Origin: CAYUZU01 sp964448675
GTDB taxonomy: Bacteria > Planctomycetota > Phycisphaerae > UBA1845 > Fen-1342
DNA: 64,000 nt
Reading direction: 5' to 3'
Assembly (NCBI GenBank): GCA_964448675.1
Contig: CAYUZU010000005.1
Location: forward strand, 186,001 to 250,000
In this document: piece after piece, positions 54,827 through 63,084 of the stretch
How the letters are laid out: the number at the start of each line of letters is the position of its first letter
Numbering within the stretch: position 1 is the first letter of the stretch
Position numbers and translations under genes: made by a program
Notes under the pieces: model-generated
The model's database searches: none
Seen by the model: the letters and a program-made list of their open reading frames with translations, nothing else
Told to the model about the DNA's origin: nothing

Positions 54827-55690
54827 ATGACTGACCAGCAGCAGGATCCGAAGGACGTCAGCAGCCCGCAGAATGGCGAAGTCGATGCCGGCGAAGAGCG
54901 GACGCCCGTCGAGCCGCCGGCGGAGGAGAGCCAGGCCACTGCGGATGGCACTGACACCGCGACCGCGACGGAGCTGATGGAGCACGGGCCGGCGCTGGAG
55001 CAACCCGCGGCCCGGCCGTATCTCCAGGTATTCGGCCCGGATACGGGTGTTTTCGAGTTTTACCTGCCGTACGGCAGCATCACGATCGGGCGGTCGGACC
55101 ACGCGGACATCTGGCTGCCGCACCATACCGTGTCGCGGGTGCATGCGACGATTGCGCTGGACAACAACCAGTACGTGCTGGAGGACGCGAATTCGAACTT
55201 CGGCACGATGGTGAACAACAAGCGCGTGGACAGCCATGTGCTGCGGCACGGCGACAGCATCCAGATTTCGCTGTATGTGCTGCAGTTTCGCACGCATCCG
55301 GCGTTGCCGGGGGCGTCGGCGGCGGCGGCGCGGGCGCGGATGCTGCTGCGGACCAAGTTTTGCCTGCTGCCATCCACGATGCGGCTGAAGTATCGGACCA
55401 TCGAGGTGGCCCCGCGGGAGATCTTCCGGGCCGGCGATACGCTGAAGATCGGCCACGGCGGGCTGCTGATCCCTTCGCCGACCGAGCCGCCCAAGGAAGT
55501 CTGCCTCGAGCTGCAGCTTTTCTGGCCGAATCAGCAGAGCAAGCGCTACTTGGGCGAGATCCTGGGGGTGATCGACGAGGAGGGCATCCACTGGCTGTGC
55601 GTGAAGCTGCACAGCGTGCCGCGGGAGATTCACGAGGTCGTGGTGGCGGCGGCGCGGGCATCGGAGTGGCTCGAGGTGCCGGCCACGTAG
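54827..55690 (+). CDS. FHA-domain protein with PilZ-like C-terminus
   Basis: A 287-residue cytoplasmic protein. The ATG at 54827 has GAGG upstream and removes a 22-codon in-frame extension. An acidic linker of about 65 residues precedes the FHA domain (about 65-165), which has YGSITIGRSDHADIWLPHHT, VSRVHATIALDNNQYVLEDA and NSNFGTMVNNKRVD; Arg, Ser and His of the phosphothreonine pocket are present. The last 110 residues have IGHGGLLIPSPTEP and LGEILGVIDEEGIHWLCVKL, which resemble a PilZ beta-barrel, but the RxxxR and DxSxxG signatures are absent. It is transcribed away from the Ser/Thr kinase gene and may read its phosphorylation. Confidence 0.78.
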   Translation: MTDQQQDPKDVSSPQNGEVDAGEERTPVEPPAEESQATADGTDTATATELMEHGPALEQPAARPYLQVFGPDTGVFEFYLPYGSITIGRSDHADIWLPHHTVSRVHATIALDNNQYVLEDANSNFGTMVNNKRVDSHVLRHGDSIQISLYVLQFRTHPALPGASAAAARARMLLRTKFCLLPSTMRLKYRTIEVAPREIFRAGDTLKIGHGGLLIPSPTEPPKEVCLELQLFWPNQQSKRYLGEILGVIDEEGIHWLCVKLHSVPREIHEVVVAAARASEWLEVPAT

Positions 55691-55717
55691 CACTGGATGC
55701 TCAGAGAGCACTGTCCA

Positions 55718-55750
55718 GGGCCCGCCGAATCCGGGAGGAGCGGCGGGTCC
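55718..55750 (+). terminator. Terminator after the FHA gene
   Basis: GGGCCCGCCG pairs with CGGCGGGTCC (one G-T pair) around a 13-base loop, followed by TTTCGC. It lies 27 bases past the stop. Confidence 0.6.
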
Positions 55751-55939
55751 TTTCGCAGGGGGAGAACCCGCGCAAAGTTATCGGCAGCTTAGTCTTACGA
55801 AGCAGTTAACCCCCGCGTCGGGGTCTGTTCCTTCTTGACACCCTGCGTCGCTATGCACAAGCTATGCGGTTCCGTCATTGCCGCCGCGCGCGGTGACGAA
55901 CTACGGGAACGCGAGACCTCTTTCCAAGGAGCTTGTGCG

Positions 55940-56959
55940 ATGGCGATACGTGTGGGAATCAACGGCTTCGGTCGAATCGGGCGGCTCGTTGTACGGGCCG
56001 GCATCCATGACAAGGACATCGAGTTCGTCGGCATCAACGATCTCGTGCCGCCGGACAACCTGGCCTACCTGTTCAAGTATGACACGGTTCATGGGCGGTT
56101 TCCGGGGGAGGTCAGCCACACCGAGTCGTCGCTGAAGGTGGAGGACAAGGAGATTCGCTGCTGTTCGGAGAAGGATCCGGCGGCGTTGCCGTGGAAGGAC
56201 CTGAAGGTCGATTACGTGGTGGAGTCGACGGGGCTGTTCCGGGACAAGGCGTCGGCCGGCAAGCACATCGAGGGTGGGGCGAAGCGTGTGATCATCTCGG
56301 CGCCGGCCAAGGGCGACGATGTCCCGACGTTCGTGCTGGGCGTGAACGAGGAGAAGTACAACCCCGACAGCGACACCGTGATCTCGAACGCGAGCTGCAC
56401 GACGAACTGCCTGGCGCCGCTGGCGAAGATCGTCAACGACAACTTCGGCATCGAAGAGGGGCTGATGACGACGATCCACAGCCTCACGGCCAGTCAGCCC
56501 ACCGTGGACGGGCCTTCGAAGAAGGACTTCCGTGGCGGTCGCGCCGCCGGGCACAACATCATCCCCGCCAGCACCGGCGCAGCCAAAGCGGTCACGCTGT
56601 GTATCCCCGAGCTCAAGGGCAAGCTGACCGGCATGGCCTTCCGCGTCCCGACGCCGGACGTCTCGGCCGTCGACCTGACGGTGCGGACGGCGAAGGAGAC
56701 GTCGCTGGCGAAGATCGGCGAGGCGGTGAAGGCGGCGTCGGAGGGGCCGATGAAGGGGATCATGGGTTATACGGACGAAGATGTCGCCAGCAGTGATTTC
56801 CTAACCTGCCCTCTGTCAAGCATTTACGACGCGAAGGCCGGGATCGAGCTCAATTCGCGCTTTTTCAAGCTCGTCTCATGGTATGACAACGAGTACGGTT
56901 ATTCGTGCCGCGTGGTCGACCTGATGAAGCTCATGGCGAAGAAGGATGGATTGATTTAG
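55940..56959 (+). CDS. gap: Glyceraldehyde-3-phosphate dehydrogenase
   Basis: A 339-residue glycolytic enzyme. It begins AIRVGINGFGRIGRLVVRAG, has GINDLVPP with the NAD-selecting aspartate (Asp34), ISNASCTTNCLAPL with the catalytic Cys153, and TTIHSLTASQPTVDGPSK with the catalytic histidine. The C-terminal half ends with VSWYDNEYGYSCRVVDLM. The ATG at 55940 has AAGGAG upstream. It is first in a gap-pgk-rpe run. A perfect TTGACA occurs at 55835-55840 but no -10 fits, so the promoter is unclear. Confidence 0.97.
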   Translation: MAIRVGINGFGRIGRLVVRAGIHDKDIEFVGINDLVPPDNLAYLFKYDTVHGRFPGEVSHTESSLKVEDKEIRCCSEKDPAALPWKDLKVDYVVESTGLFRDKASAGKHIEGGAKRVIISAPAKGDDVPTFVLGVNEEKYNPDSDTVISNASCTTNCLAPLAKIVNDNFGIEEGLMTTIHSLTASQPTVDGPSKKDFRGGRAAGHNIIPASTGAAKAVTLCIPELKGKLTGMAFRVPTPDVSAVDLTVRTAKETSLAKIGEAVKAASEGPMKGIMGYTDEDVASSDFLTCPLSSIYDAKAGIELNSRFFKLVSWYDNEYGYSCRVVDLMKLMAKKDGLI

Positions 56960-57045
56960 GACCCTGGAAACCTACCATATTGGGATCAACGCGCGGCCCG
57001 TCCTGTTGTCGGATGGGCCGGCGTTTTGATGCAAGGATGAGACCG

Positions 57046-58296
57046 ATGGCCAAGAAAACGATTCGCGACGTCGACGTGAAGGGGAAGCGCGTTCTGCTGC
57101 GCGCCGACCTCAACGTCCCCCTCGACGACAGCCAGCGCGTGACGGACGATCGCCGTATTCGCATGTTCCTGCCCACGTTGCAGCACGTGATCGACAACGG
57201 CGGGCGGGCGATCGTAATGAGCCACCTCGGGCGACCGACCGGCGATCCCGACCAGGATGCCAAGTACTCGCTCAAGCCGGTGGCGACGCAGATGGCCGAG
57301 CTGCTGGGCCGGCCGGTGCAGTTCGTCGCGGCCAGCGTCGGGCCGGTGGTGGACGAAGCGGTCGGCAAGCTGGCGGACGGCGAGGTGCTGCTGCTGGAGA
57401 ATGTCCGGTTCCACACGGCCGAGACCGTCATCGACCAGGCCAAGAAGAACCCGGACGGCAAGTTGACGGAGCAGCAGGACCAGCTGCGCGAGGAATTCGC
57501 CGCAGGGCTGGCCGCCCACGGCGAGATCTACGTCAACGACGCGTTCGGCACGTGCCACCGCAAGCATGTGAGTATGTACGACGTGCCGCGGAAGCTGCCC
57601 GCCGGTAACCGTGTGTTGGGCTTCCTGGTCGAGAAGGAACTGCAATACCTGGGCGAGGCGGTGCAGTCGCCCAAGCGTCCGTTTGTCGCGGTCCTCGGTG
57701 GCGCGAAGGTCAGCGACAAGATTGGCGTGATCAAGAACCTGCTGCAGCGAGTGGACCACATCCTCATCGGCGGGGCGATGACGTATACCTTCTGGGCGGC
57801 GCAGGACCGCGCCGTCGGCAAGAGCCTGTGCGAGCGTGACAAGCTCGACCTGGCCAAGGAGCTGCTCGAGGCGGGCGGCGACAAGCTGCACCTGCCGACC
57901 GACACCGTCGTGGCCGCCGAGCTGCGCGAAGGGGTGGACACGCAGGTCACCAGCGGCGAGGTGCCCGAGGCCCAGATGGGGCTCGACATCGGACCCGAGA
58001 CGCTCGAGACCTACGGCCGGCTGATCAAGGAAGCCGGCACGATTGTCTGGAACGGGCCGATGGGGGCGTTCGAGACCAAGCCCTTCGAGAAGGGCACGTT
58101 CGAGGTGGCCCAGTGCATCGCCAAGGCGACCGCGGGCGGCGCGGTGTCGGTCATCGGTGGCGGCGACAGTGCGGCGGCGATCGAGCAGGCCGGGCTGGCG
58201 GACAAGGTCAGTCACATCAGCACCGGCGGCGGCGCGTCGCTGAAGTTCCTGGAAGGCAAGAAGTTCGACCCGATCGAGGTGCTCGACGAGGCATGA
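57046..58296 (+). CDS. pgk: Phosphoglycerate kinase
   Basis: A 416-residue enzyme that transfers phosphate from 1,3-bisphosphoglycerate to ADP. Landmarks are VLLRADLNVPLDD, AIVMSHLGRPTGD, LLLENVRFHTAE, VNDAFGTCHRKHVSM, VAVLGGAKVSDKIGVIKNLL, WNGPMGAFE and ISTGGGASLKFLEG. The ATG at 57046 has AAGGATGAG upstream. It lies 86 bases after gap and overlaps rpe by ATGA. Length is normal, with a slightly longer loop VIDQAKKNPDGKLTEQQDQL. Confidence 0.97.
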   Translation: MAKKTIRDVDVKGKRVLLRADLNVPLDDSQRVTDDRRIRMFLPTLQHVIDNGGRAIVMSHLGRPTGDPDQDAKYSLKPVATQMAELLGRPVQFVAASVGPVVDEAVGKLADGEVLLLENVRFHTAETVIDQAKKNPDGKLTEQQDQLREEFAAGLAAHGEIYVNDAFGTCHRKHVSMYDVPRKLPAGNRVLGFLVEKELQYLGEAVQSPKRPFVAVLGGAKVSDKIGVIKNLLQRVDHILIGGAMTYTFWAAQDRAVGKSLCERDKLDLAKELLEAGGDKLHLPTDTVVAAELREGVDTQVTSGEVPEAQMGLDIGPETLETYGRLIKEAGTIVWNGPMGAFETKPFEKGTFEVAQCIAKATAGGAVSVIGGGDSAAAIEQAGLADKVSHISTGGGASLKFLEGKKFDPIEVLDEA

Positions 58297-58991
58297 GCGG
58301 AATGTCGGCCGCACGTCCAATCCGCCTGGCGCCGTCGCTGTTGTCGGCCGACTTCGGTCGGCTGGCCGAAGAGATCGCGGCGGTCGAGCGGGCCGGGGCG
58401 GACGTGCTGCACATCGACGTGATGGATGGCCACTTCGTGCCGAATCTCTCGATCGGCGTGCCGGTGGTGAAGAGCGTCCGTGCCTGCACGCAGCTGCCGC
58501 TGAGCACGCACCTGATGATCACCGACCCCGGCAAGTACGCCGAGCCGTTCGTGAAGGCCGGCTCGAATGCGATCACGTTCCATATTGAGGTCACGGAAGA
58601 GCCGCGCGAGCTGATTCGCCGGATTCGTGACCTGGGCGTGGCGGTGGGTGTCTCGTTGAATCCCGGGACGCCGGCGGACGGCGTGCTGGAGATTCTGGAC
58701 GAGGTCGATGTGGTGCTGGTGATGACGGTGTGGCCGGGTTTCGGCGGGCAGTCGTTCATGCCCGAGTGCCTGGACAAGATCCGGCAGATCGCGCCACGGC
58801 TGCGGCCGGACCAGTGCCTGGAGGTCGACGGTGGCATCAATGCCGACACCGTTCCGCTGGTCGTGGCGGCCGGGGTGGACACGCTCGTGGCGGGGTCGGC
58901 GATCTTCGGCGAGAATGACGCGGGTGCGGCGTTGCAGCGTCTGCGCCAGATCGCGGAAAGTGTGCGGACCAAGGCGGAGCAAACGGCATGA
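58293..58991 (+). CDS. rpe: Ribulose-phosphate 3-epimerase
   Basis: A 232-residue TIM-barrel enzyme of the pentose phosphate pathway. APSLLSADFGRLAEEIAAVE holds the first ligand region, VLHIDVMDGHFVPNLSIGVP the metal-binding H-x-D, LSTHLMITDP the second histidine, VLVMTVWPGFGGQSFMPE the phosphate loop and VDGGINADTV the catalytic aspartate. It starts four bases inside pgk (ATGA) and ends in an ATGA overlap with the following gene, so all three are coupled. Confidence 0.95.
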   Translation: MSGMSAARPIRLAPSLLSADFGRLAEEIAAVERAGADVLHIDVMDGHFVPNLSIGVPVVKSVRACTQLPLSTHLMITDPGKYAEPFVKAGSNAITFHIEVTEEPRELIRRIRDLGVAVGVSLNPGTPADGVLEILDEVDVVLVMTVWPGFGGQSFMPECLDKIRQIAPRLRPDQCLEVDGGINADTVPLVVAAGVDTLVAGSAIFGENDAGAALQRLRQIAESVRTKAEQTA

Positions 58992-59566
58992 AAGTCGCAT
59001 TGATCCCCTGTGGCACGACGGAGTGGCACGACGAAGGGCGCCTGCTGGGGCGCGTCGAGTTGCCGCTCACCGAAGCGGGCACGCAGCAATGTGCGAGCTG
59101 GGCCCAGCGACTCGAGGCGCTCAACCTCCGGCGGATTCTGCATTCGCCGGACGAGTTGTCGCGGCAGACGGCGGCGTGCGTGGGGCGGCGTTTGAGCGTG
59201 CCGATCAAGACGCTCGAGGACCTGGTCGAGGTGGACATCGGGCTGTGGACCGGGCTGACCGAGACGCAGCTCAAGTCGCGCTATCCGACGGCGCACCGTG
59301 AGCTGCGCGACAAGCCCATGAACGTGCGGCCGCCGGGCGGCGAGGAACTCAGCGCGGCCGCGGCGCGGATCGACGCCTGCATTCGCAAGCAGTTTCGCAA
59401 GAACGGTGAGGCGGCGGTGGGAATCGTGATGCGGCCGTTCTCGCTGGCGATGACGCGGCACGTGCTGGAGGGCGGCGAGCTGGGCAAGGTGTGGGAGACG
59501 GCACGGCAGCTGAACGAGCCGATGGTCATCGAGTATGATGGTGACGTGAGCAAGGCGAAGACCTAG
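58988..59566 (+). CDS. Histidine-phosphatase-fold protein lacking both catalytic histidines
   Basis: A 192-residue protein of the phosphoglycerate mutase-like fold: LPLTEAGTQQCASWAQRL, ILHSPDELSRQTA and LVEVDIGLWTGLTETQLKSR all match the family. The first motif should be R-H-G-E/Q-T at positions 7-11, but it reads P-C-G-T-T (Cys8 in place of the phosphate-accepting His). The second histidine (V-x-S-H-G) is replaced by VMRPF (Arg149). Thus the protein should not have the normal phosphatase or mutase activity. It overlaps rpe by four bases, within the gap-pgk-rpe run, so it may be a regulator of sugar phosphate metabolism. The fold assignment is firm; role unknown. Confidence 0.82.
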   Translation: MKVALIPCGTTEWHDEGRLLGRVELPLTEAGTQQCASWAQRLEALNLRRILHSPDELSRQTAACVGRRLSVPIKTLEDLVEVDIGLWTGLTETQLKSRYPTAHRELRDKPMNVRPPGGEELSAAAARIDACIRKQFRKNGEAAVGIVMRPFSLAMTRHVLEGGELGKVWETARQLNEPMVIEYDGDVSKAKT

Positions 59567-59670
59567 CTTGAGCAGAAACGAACGCGGGCCGGCCGCAGCG
59601 CGTAGACGGGCCGCTGCCGTTGCTCGCGATGCTCGGACAGCGGCAGTGCTGCCGGGAGAAACGGAAGATC

Positions 59671-60498
59671 ATGGCCAAGACAACAACCAGCCAGACCCCG
59701 CGCAAGTTCGAGGTGCCGGAGGGGCTGTGGATTCGCTGCGTGAGTTGCGGCGCGATGGTGTATCGCCGGATTCTCGAGGAGCAACTGCACGTGTGCCCGG
59801 AGTGCGACCATCATTATCGCATCGGGGCGCGCGAGCGCATCAAGCAGCTCAACGACCCCGGCACGTTCGAGGAGTTCCTGCCGGCGCTCGAGTCGAGCGA
59901 CCCGCTCGAATTCACCGATCGCATCACCTATCGCGAGCGCCTGGCCGAGACCAAGCAGCGCGCCGGCGAGACCGAGGCGATTGTCGTCGGCAAGGGTTTC
60001 ATCAAGGGCCGGCCGGTGATCATGGGCGTGATGGACCCGAACTTCATCATGGGCTCGATGGGGGCGGTCGTCGGCGAGAAGGTCGCCGCTGCCGCCGAAC
60101 GAGCGGCCAACGAGAGTCTGCCACTGCTGATGGTCACGTGCAGTGGCGGGGCACGGATGATGGAAGGCATGGTGTCGCTGGCGCAGATGGCCAAGACCTC
60201 GGCGGCGATCGGTCGGCTGGACGATTCGGGCGGTTTGTACATCGTCGTGATGACCGACCCGACCACCGCCGGCGTGGCCGCCAGCTTCGCTTTCCTGGGC
60301 GACGTGACCCTGGCCGAGCCCGGCGCCCTGATCGGCTTCGCCGGCCCCCGCGTGATCGCGAACACGATCAAGGCCACCTTGCCCGAGGGTTTCCAGCGGG
60401 CGGAGTTCATGCTGGAGCACGGCTTTGTCGATCGCATCGTGCATCGGGGCGACCTGCGCAGCGAGATCGCCCGCATCATCGACTATTGCAACAAGTAG
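59671..60498 (+). CDS. accD: Acetyl-CoA carboxylase carboxyltransferase subunit beta
   Basis: A 275-residue subunit that, with AccA, transfers carboxyl from biotin to acetyl-CoA in fatty-acid synthesis. The N-terminal zinc ribbon has IRCVSCGAMVYRRIL and LHVCPECDHHYRIG (four cysteines). The carboxylase fold has VIMGVMDPNFIMGSMGAVVG, LLMVTCSGGARMMEGMVSLA and DPTTAGVAASFAFLGD, which form the CoA-binding and oxyanion regions. The ATG at 59671 follows ACGGAAG, which removes a 17-codon extension. It lies 105 bases after the phosphatase-like gene. AccA is not in the window. Confidence 0.95.
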   Translation: MAKTTTSQTPRKFEVPEGLWIRCVSCGAMVYRRILEEQLHVCPECDHHYRIGARERIKQLNDPGTFEEFLPALESSDPLEFTDRITYRERLAETKQRAGETEAIVVGKGFIKGRPVIMGVMDPNFIMGSMGAVVGEKVAAAAERAANESLPLLMVTCSGGARMMEGMVSLAQMAKTSAAIGRLDDSGGLYIVVMTDPTTAGVAASFAFLGDVTLAEPGALIGFAGPRVIANTIKATLPEGFQRAEFMLEHGFVDRIVHRGDLRSEIARIIDYCNK

Positions 60499-60504
60499 AC
60501 CATC

Positions 60505-60903
60505 TTGCGCGAGTGGCTGCTGAGCATTGACTGGCCGAGCACAACCGCCGAATGGGTGTTGGTGATGTTCGGCTTCGCGGCACAAGCCGTATTCATGTCG
60601 CGCTTCCTTGTGCAGTGGTATGTTTCCGAGCGCCGCAAACGCAGCACCGTGCCCGTCGTATTCTGGTGGCTCAGTCTACTCGGCGGCCTGATGCTCGGAT
60701 TCTACGCGCTGCTGCGCGGCGATCCGGTTTTTCTGGCCGGCCAGTCGCTGGGGGTTGCGATCTATCTGCGCAACCTGATGCTGATCTACCGCCGCCGCGC
60801 CCGCTACCGCGCCCGCCGCCGCGATTCCCAGGATGAGACGGACACGCGCGTTCCCGAGGATCCTGGCGCCACGCCCCGCGCCGCCACTGACAGCGAGCGC
60901 TGA
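60505..60903 (+). CDS. LAB_N-type small membrane protein
   Basis: A 132-residue protein starting with TTG at 60505, seven bases after accD. It matches the lipid-A-disaccharide synthase N-terminal domain family (LAB_N): FGFAAQAVFMSRFLVQWYVS, ERRKRSTVPVVFWWLSLLGG, LMLGFYALLRGDPVFLAGQS and GVAIYLRNLMLIYRRRARY. The domain spans two or three membrane helices and is found alone or fused to LpxB, and in other bacteria accompanies lipid A modification. The last 25 residues are Arg-rich then acidic and variable. The start codon lacks a ribosome site, so coupling to accD is plausible. Confidence 0.8.
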   Translation: MREWLLSIDWPSTTAEWVLVMFGFAAQAVFMSRFLVQWYVSERRKRSTVPVVFWWLSLLGGLMLGFYALLRGDPVFLAGQSLGVAIYLRNLMLIYRRRARYRARRRDSQDETDTRVPEDPGATPRAATDSER

Positions 60904-60938
60904 GTGCCACGCCCGCTCACCCCGGCTCACCGCCGTAG

Positions 60939-60960
60939 CGTCAGGACGCCGTGCCTGACG
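60939..60960. terminator. Hairpin between converging genes
   Basis: CGTCAGG / CCTGACG with an eight-base loop, between the LAB_N stop and the ADP-ribosylglycohydrolase stop. No T tract follows on either side. Confidence 0.4.
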
Positions 60961-61013
60961 AATCGGCCACATCAGGCGTGGACGGTTGTTGCGACAGCCC
61001 GGATTAAAACGCA

Positions 61014-62951
61014 CTACCGCCCGAAGGCCCCCCCAAACACCGCGAAATCCCGCAGATCCAGATCCCCGTCCAACGTCGTATCGAAATGCGCCAAGCACTC
61101 GGCCGGCGGAATCGGCGGCTCAGGCGTCGGCACCCGATCCGGCCCCGCCAGCGCCGGCGCCAGCACCGCCCAGTCGGCCAGCCCCACGTCGCCATCCGCG
61201 TCAAAATCGCCAAGCCGCACACCGTCGACCACCAGCTCGACAATGGTCGTGCTCTCGTCTGAGCCGCCAGCCACGCCGCGCAGCCGCACCACCGTCCCCG
61301 GCAGCGGATCGAAGTCCAGCTCGATGACCTGGTAGTACGCATACGGATCCAGCGGCTCGCTCAACGCCAGATTCGACACCGCCCGCCAGGCACCGGCCTG
61401 CCACACCTCCACCAGCACCGACGTGAAGTACCCGCCGCGCGGTGTATGCACCCGCGGATCAGCGTTGACGTAACGCCAGCGCAAATCCCCCTCGTAGAAC
61501 GTCAGCCGCTCAAACCGGCACGGCACCGCGACGTCGATCGCATACCAGTCCCCACCGGCCGGCTGCGCGTTGAACCCGTCCCAGGTGTCGTACGGCACGC
61601 GCCCGTTGTGCCGCAGATCGGTAATCCCGTCGATGATGCTCTCGAGATGATGGCGATCGTCGTTGGGGTCGTGTTGCTCCATGCCGGCCGAGACCACGAC
61701 GTTGCGACCCGCGTCCAGCAACGTGCCCACCAGCCCCACCGGCCCGTCCGGATCCGGCAGCTCCGGCGGCGGCACGACCGGATCCGCGTCCGGCACGTGA
61801 TACACGCCGCCCGCCACGCTGCCGCCGTTGGCGACAATGACCTGCTCCGTCAGCGCCTGCAGCCGGCCGGCCACCCCGGTGATCGTGTCATACTCGGGCA
61901 AGCCGGGCCGACTCAGCACGCGGTACACATCCGTGGCGGGCCCGGTGAGCGAGACCGGCAGCGCGTCGTAACCCACCATCAGGCCCATCAGCCCGCCGGC
62001 CGTTGCGGGATTACAGTCTGCATCGAACCCGCAGAGCACCGCGATCCGCACCGTCTCCTCAAAATCACCGTCGCCATACAACAGGGCGGTCGTCGTGCAT
62101 GCCAGGTTCACGGTCGACTCGACCCAGCCGCGATAACGCCCATGCGCTTCCGCCCCGCGATAGCGGTCGTAAATCAGCCGCCGCGTCGCGCGCCAATCCA
62201 GCGTGCCGTCCGCCAGGTCAGCCGCGTACCAGTCTCGCACCTGCTGAATCGCCTGCCAGGATCGGGACGTCACCGGCACGGCCGCCTGCCCCAAAGCCAC
62301 CACCTCGTGCACGTCGCTCTCGAAGGCGGCCAGCGCGTACATCGCACCGTAGAACTGGGCCGCGTGCAGCGAGAACCCCTCGTTCGTCACGCCGCCAAAC
62401 CGCGCGACCGTCTCGAGCGCCCATTGCCGCTGTCCCGGTGACAGCGCCCCCAGAGATTCCGTGGTGATCTGGGCATCGATCGCGTACGCGTGCATGTTGT
62501 GGCGGTACGACCCCGTCGCCGGCACTTCGAACCCATGGTCCATCAGCAGCCGCGCCTGCAGATTCGCGATGTAGATGTCGGTCAGTGGCACGTGGTCGAC
62601 CCACGCCGCCCGAATCTCCGCCGCCGTCGGCGCGAGCCCGCAGTCCTCGAGACAGTGCAGGTAGAGGTACTCGAAGCTCGTGTCGTCATCCCCCGTCCAC
62701 GGATCATTCGCATCCATCTGAATCACCCACGCGAACGCGCTCGCCGGCGCCGGTTCCCGCGCGGTGTACTGCCCCTCCAGCGGCCGCCCCGTGTGGTTGC
62801 CGATCAACTGCCCGAACCACATCCCGCGCAGCCGATCCAGGTACACCGCGGCGTCGATCGTCCGCTCGGCACGCACGGCAGCAGCCCCGGCCAGGAGCAA
62901 TGAGAGCGCAACAATCACCTGCCGCCCTCCGCTCCATTGCCCATTGCGCAT
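61014..62951 (-). CDS. Secreted ADP-ribosylglycohydrolase-like protein with dockerin-like repeats
   Basis: A 645-residue exported protein. The ATG at 62951 has AAAGGAG upstream and a signal peptide (1-28, ends VRA). The ARH domain (about 30-375) has GMWFGQLIGNHTGRPLEG, the acidic motif WTGDDDTSFEYL (Asp88-Asp90) and CGFDADCNPATAGGLMGLMV (Asp310, Asp312), the metal-binding landmarks of the ADP-ribosylhydrolase family. Residues 440-570 look like a discoidin/F5-8 type C jelly roll (LTFYEGDLRWRYVNADPRVH). Two dockerin-like repeats (FDADGDVGLADWAVL and FDTTLDGDLDLRDFAVF) end the protein. ARH enzymes remove ADP-ribose from proteins inside cells; an exported copy would act outside, so substrate is unknown. 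Dinitrogenase-reductase-activating family members share this fold. Confidence 0.85.
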   Translation of the reverse strand: MRNGQWSGGRQVIVALSLLLAGAAAVRAERTIDAAVYLDRLRGMWFGQLIGNHTGRPLEGQYTAREPAPASAFAWVIQMDANDPWTGDDDTSFEYLYLHCLEDCGLAPTAAEIRAAWVDHVPLTDIYIANLQARLLMDHGFEVPATGSYRHNMHAYAIDAQITTESLGALSPGQRQWALETVARFGGVTNEGFSLHAAQFYGAMYALAAFESDVHEVVALGQAAVPVTSRSWQAIQQVRDWYAADLADGTLDWRATRRLIYDRYRGAEAHGRYRGWVESTVNLACTTTALLYGDGDFEETVRIAVLCGFDADCNPATAGGLMGLMVGYDALPVSLTGPATDVYRVLSRPGLPEYDTITGVAGRLQALTEQVIVANGGSVAGGVYHVPDADPVVPPPELPDPDGPVGLVGTLLDAGRNVVVSAGMEQHDPNDDRHHLESIIDGITDLRHNGRVPYDTWDGFNAQPAGGDWYAIDVAVPCRFERLTFYEGDLRWRYVNADPRVHTPRGGYFTSVLVEVWQAGAWRAVSNLALSEPLDPYAYYQVIELDFDPLPGTVVRLRGVAGGSDESTTIVELVVDGVRLGDFDADGDVGLADWAVLAPALAGPDRVPTPEPPIPPAECLAHFDTTLDGDLDLRDFAVFGGAFGR

Positions 62952-63084
62952 GATCCGCTCCTTTCGGCCTCACCGGGCGCAATCGAAATGCCGGCCCCAC
63001 CCACTATAATACCACACGCAGCGGGCCACCCCGGATGTAATGTCGGCCCGCTACGGCCGCACCCAGGCTCCCAGCAAGAGATCG

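Noticed and set aside
55835..55840. Perfect TTGACA before gap
   Set aside because: No acceptable -10 hexamer lies 15-19 bases downstream, so a promoter is not claimed.
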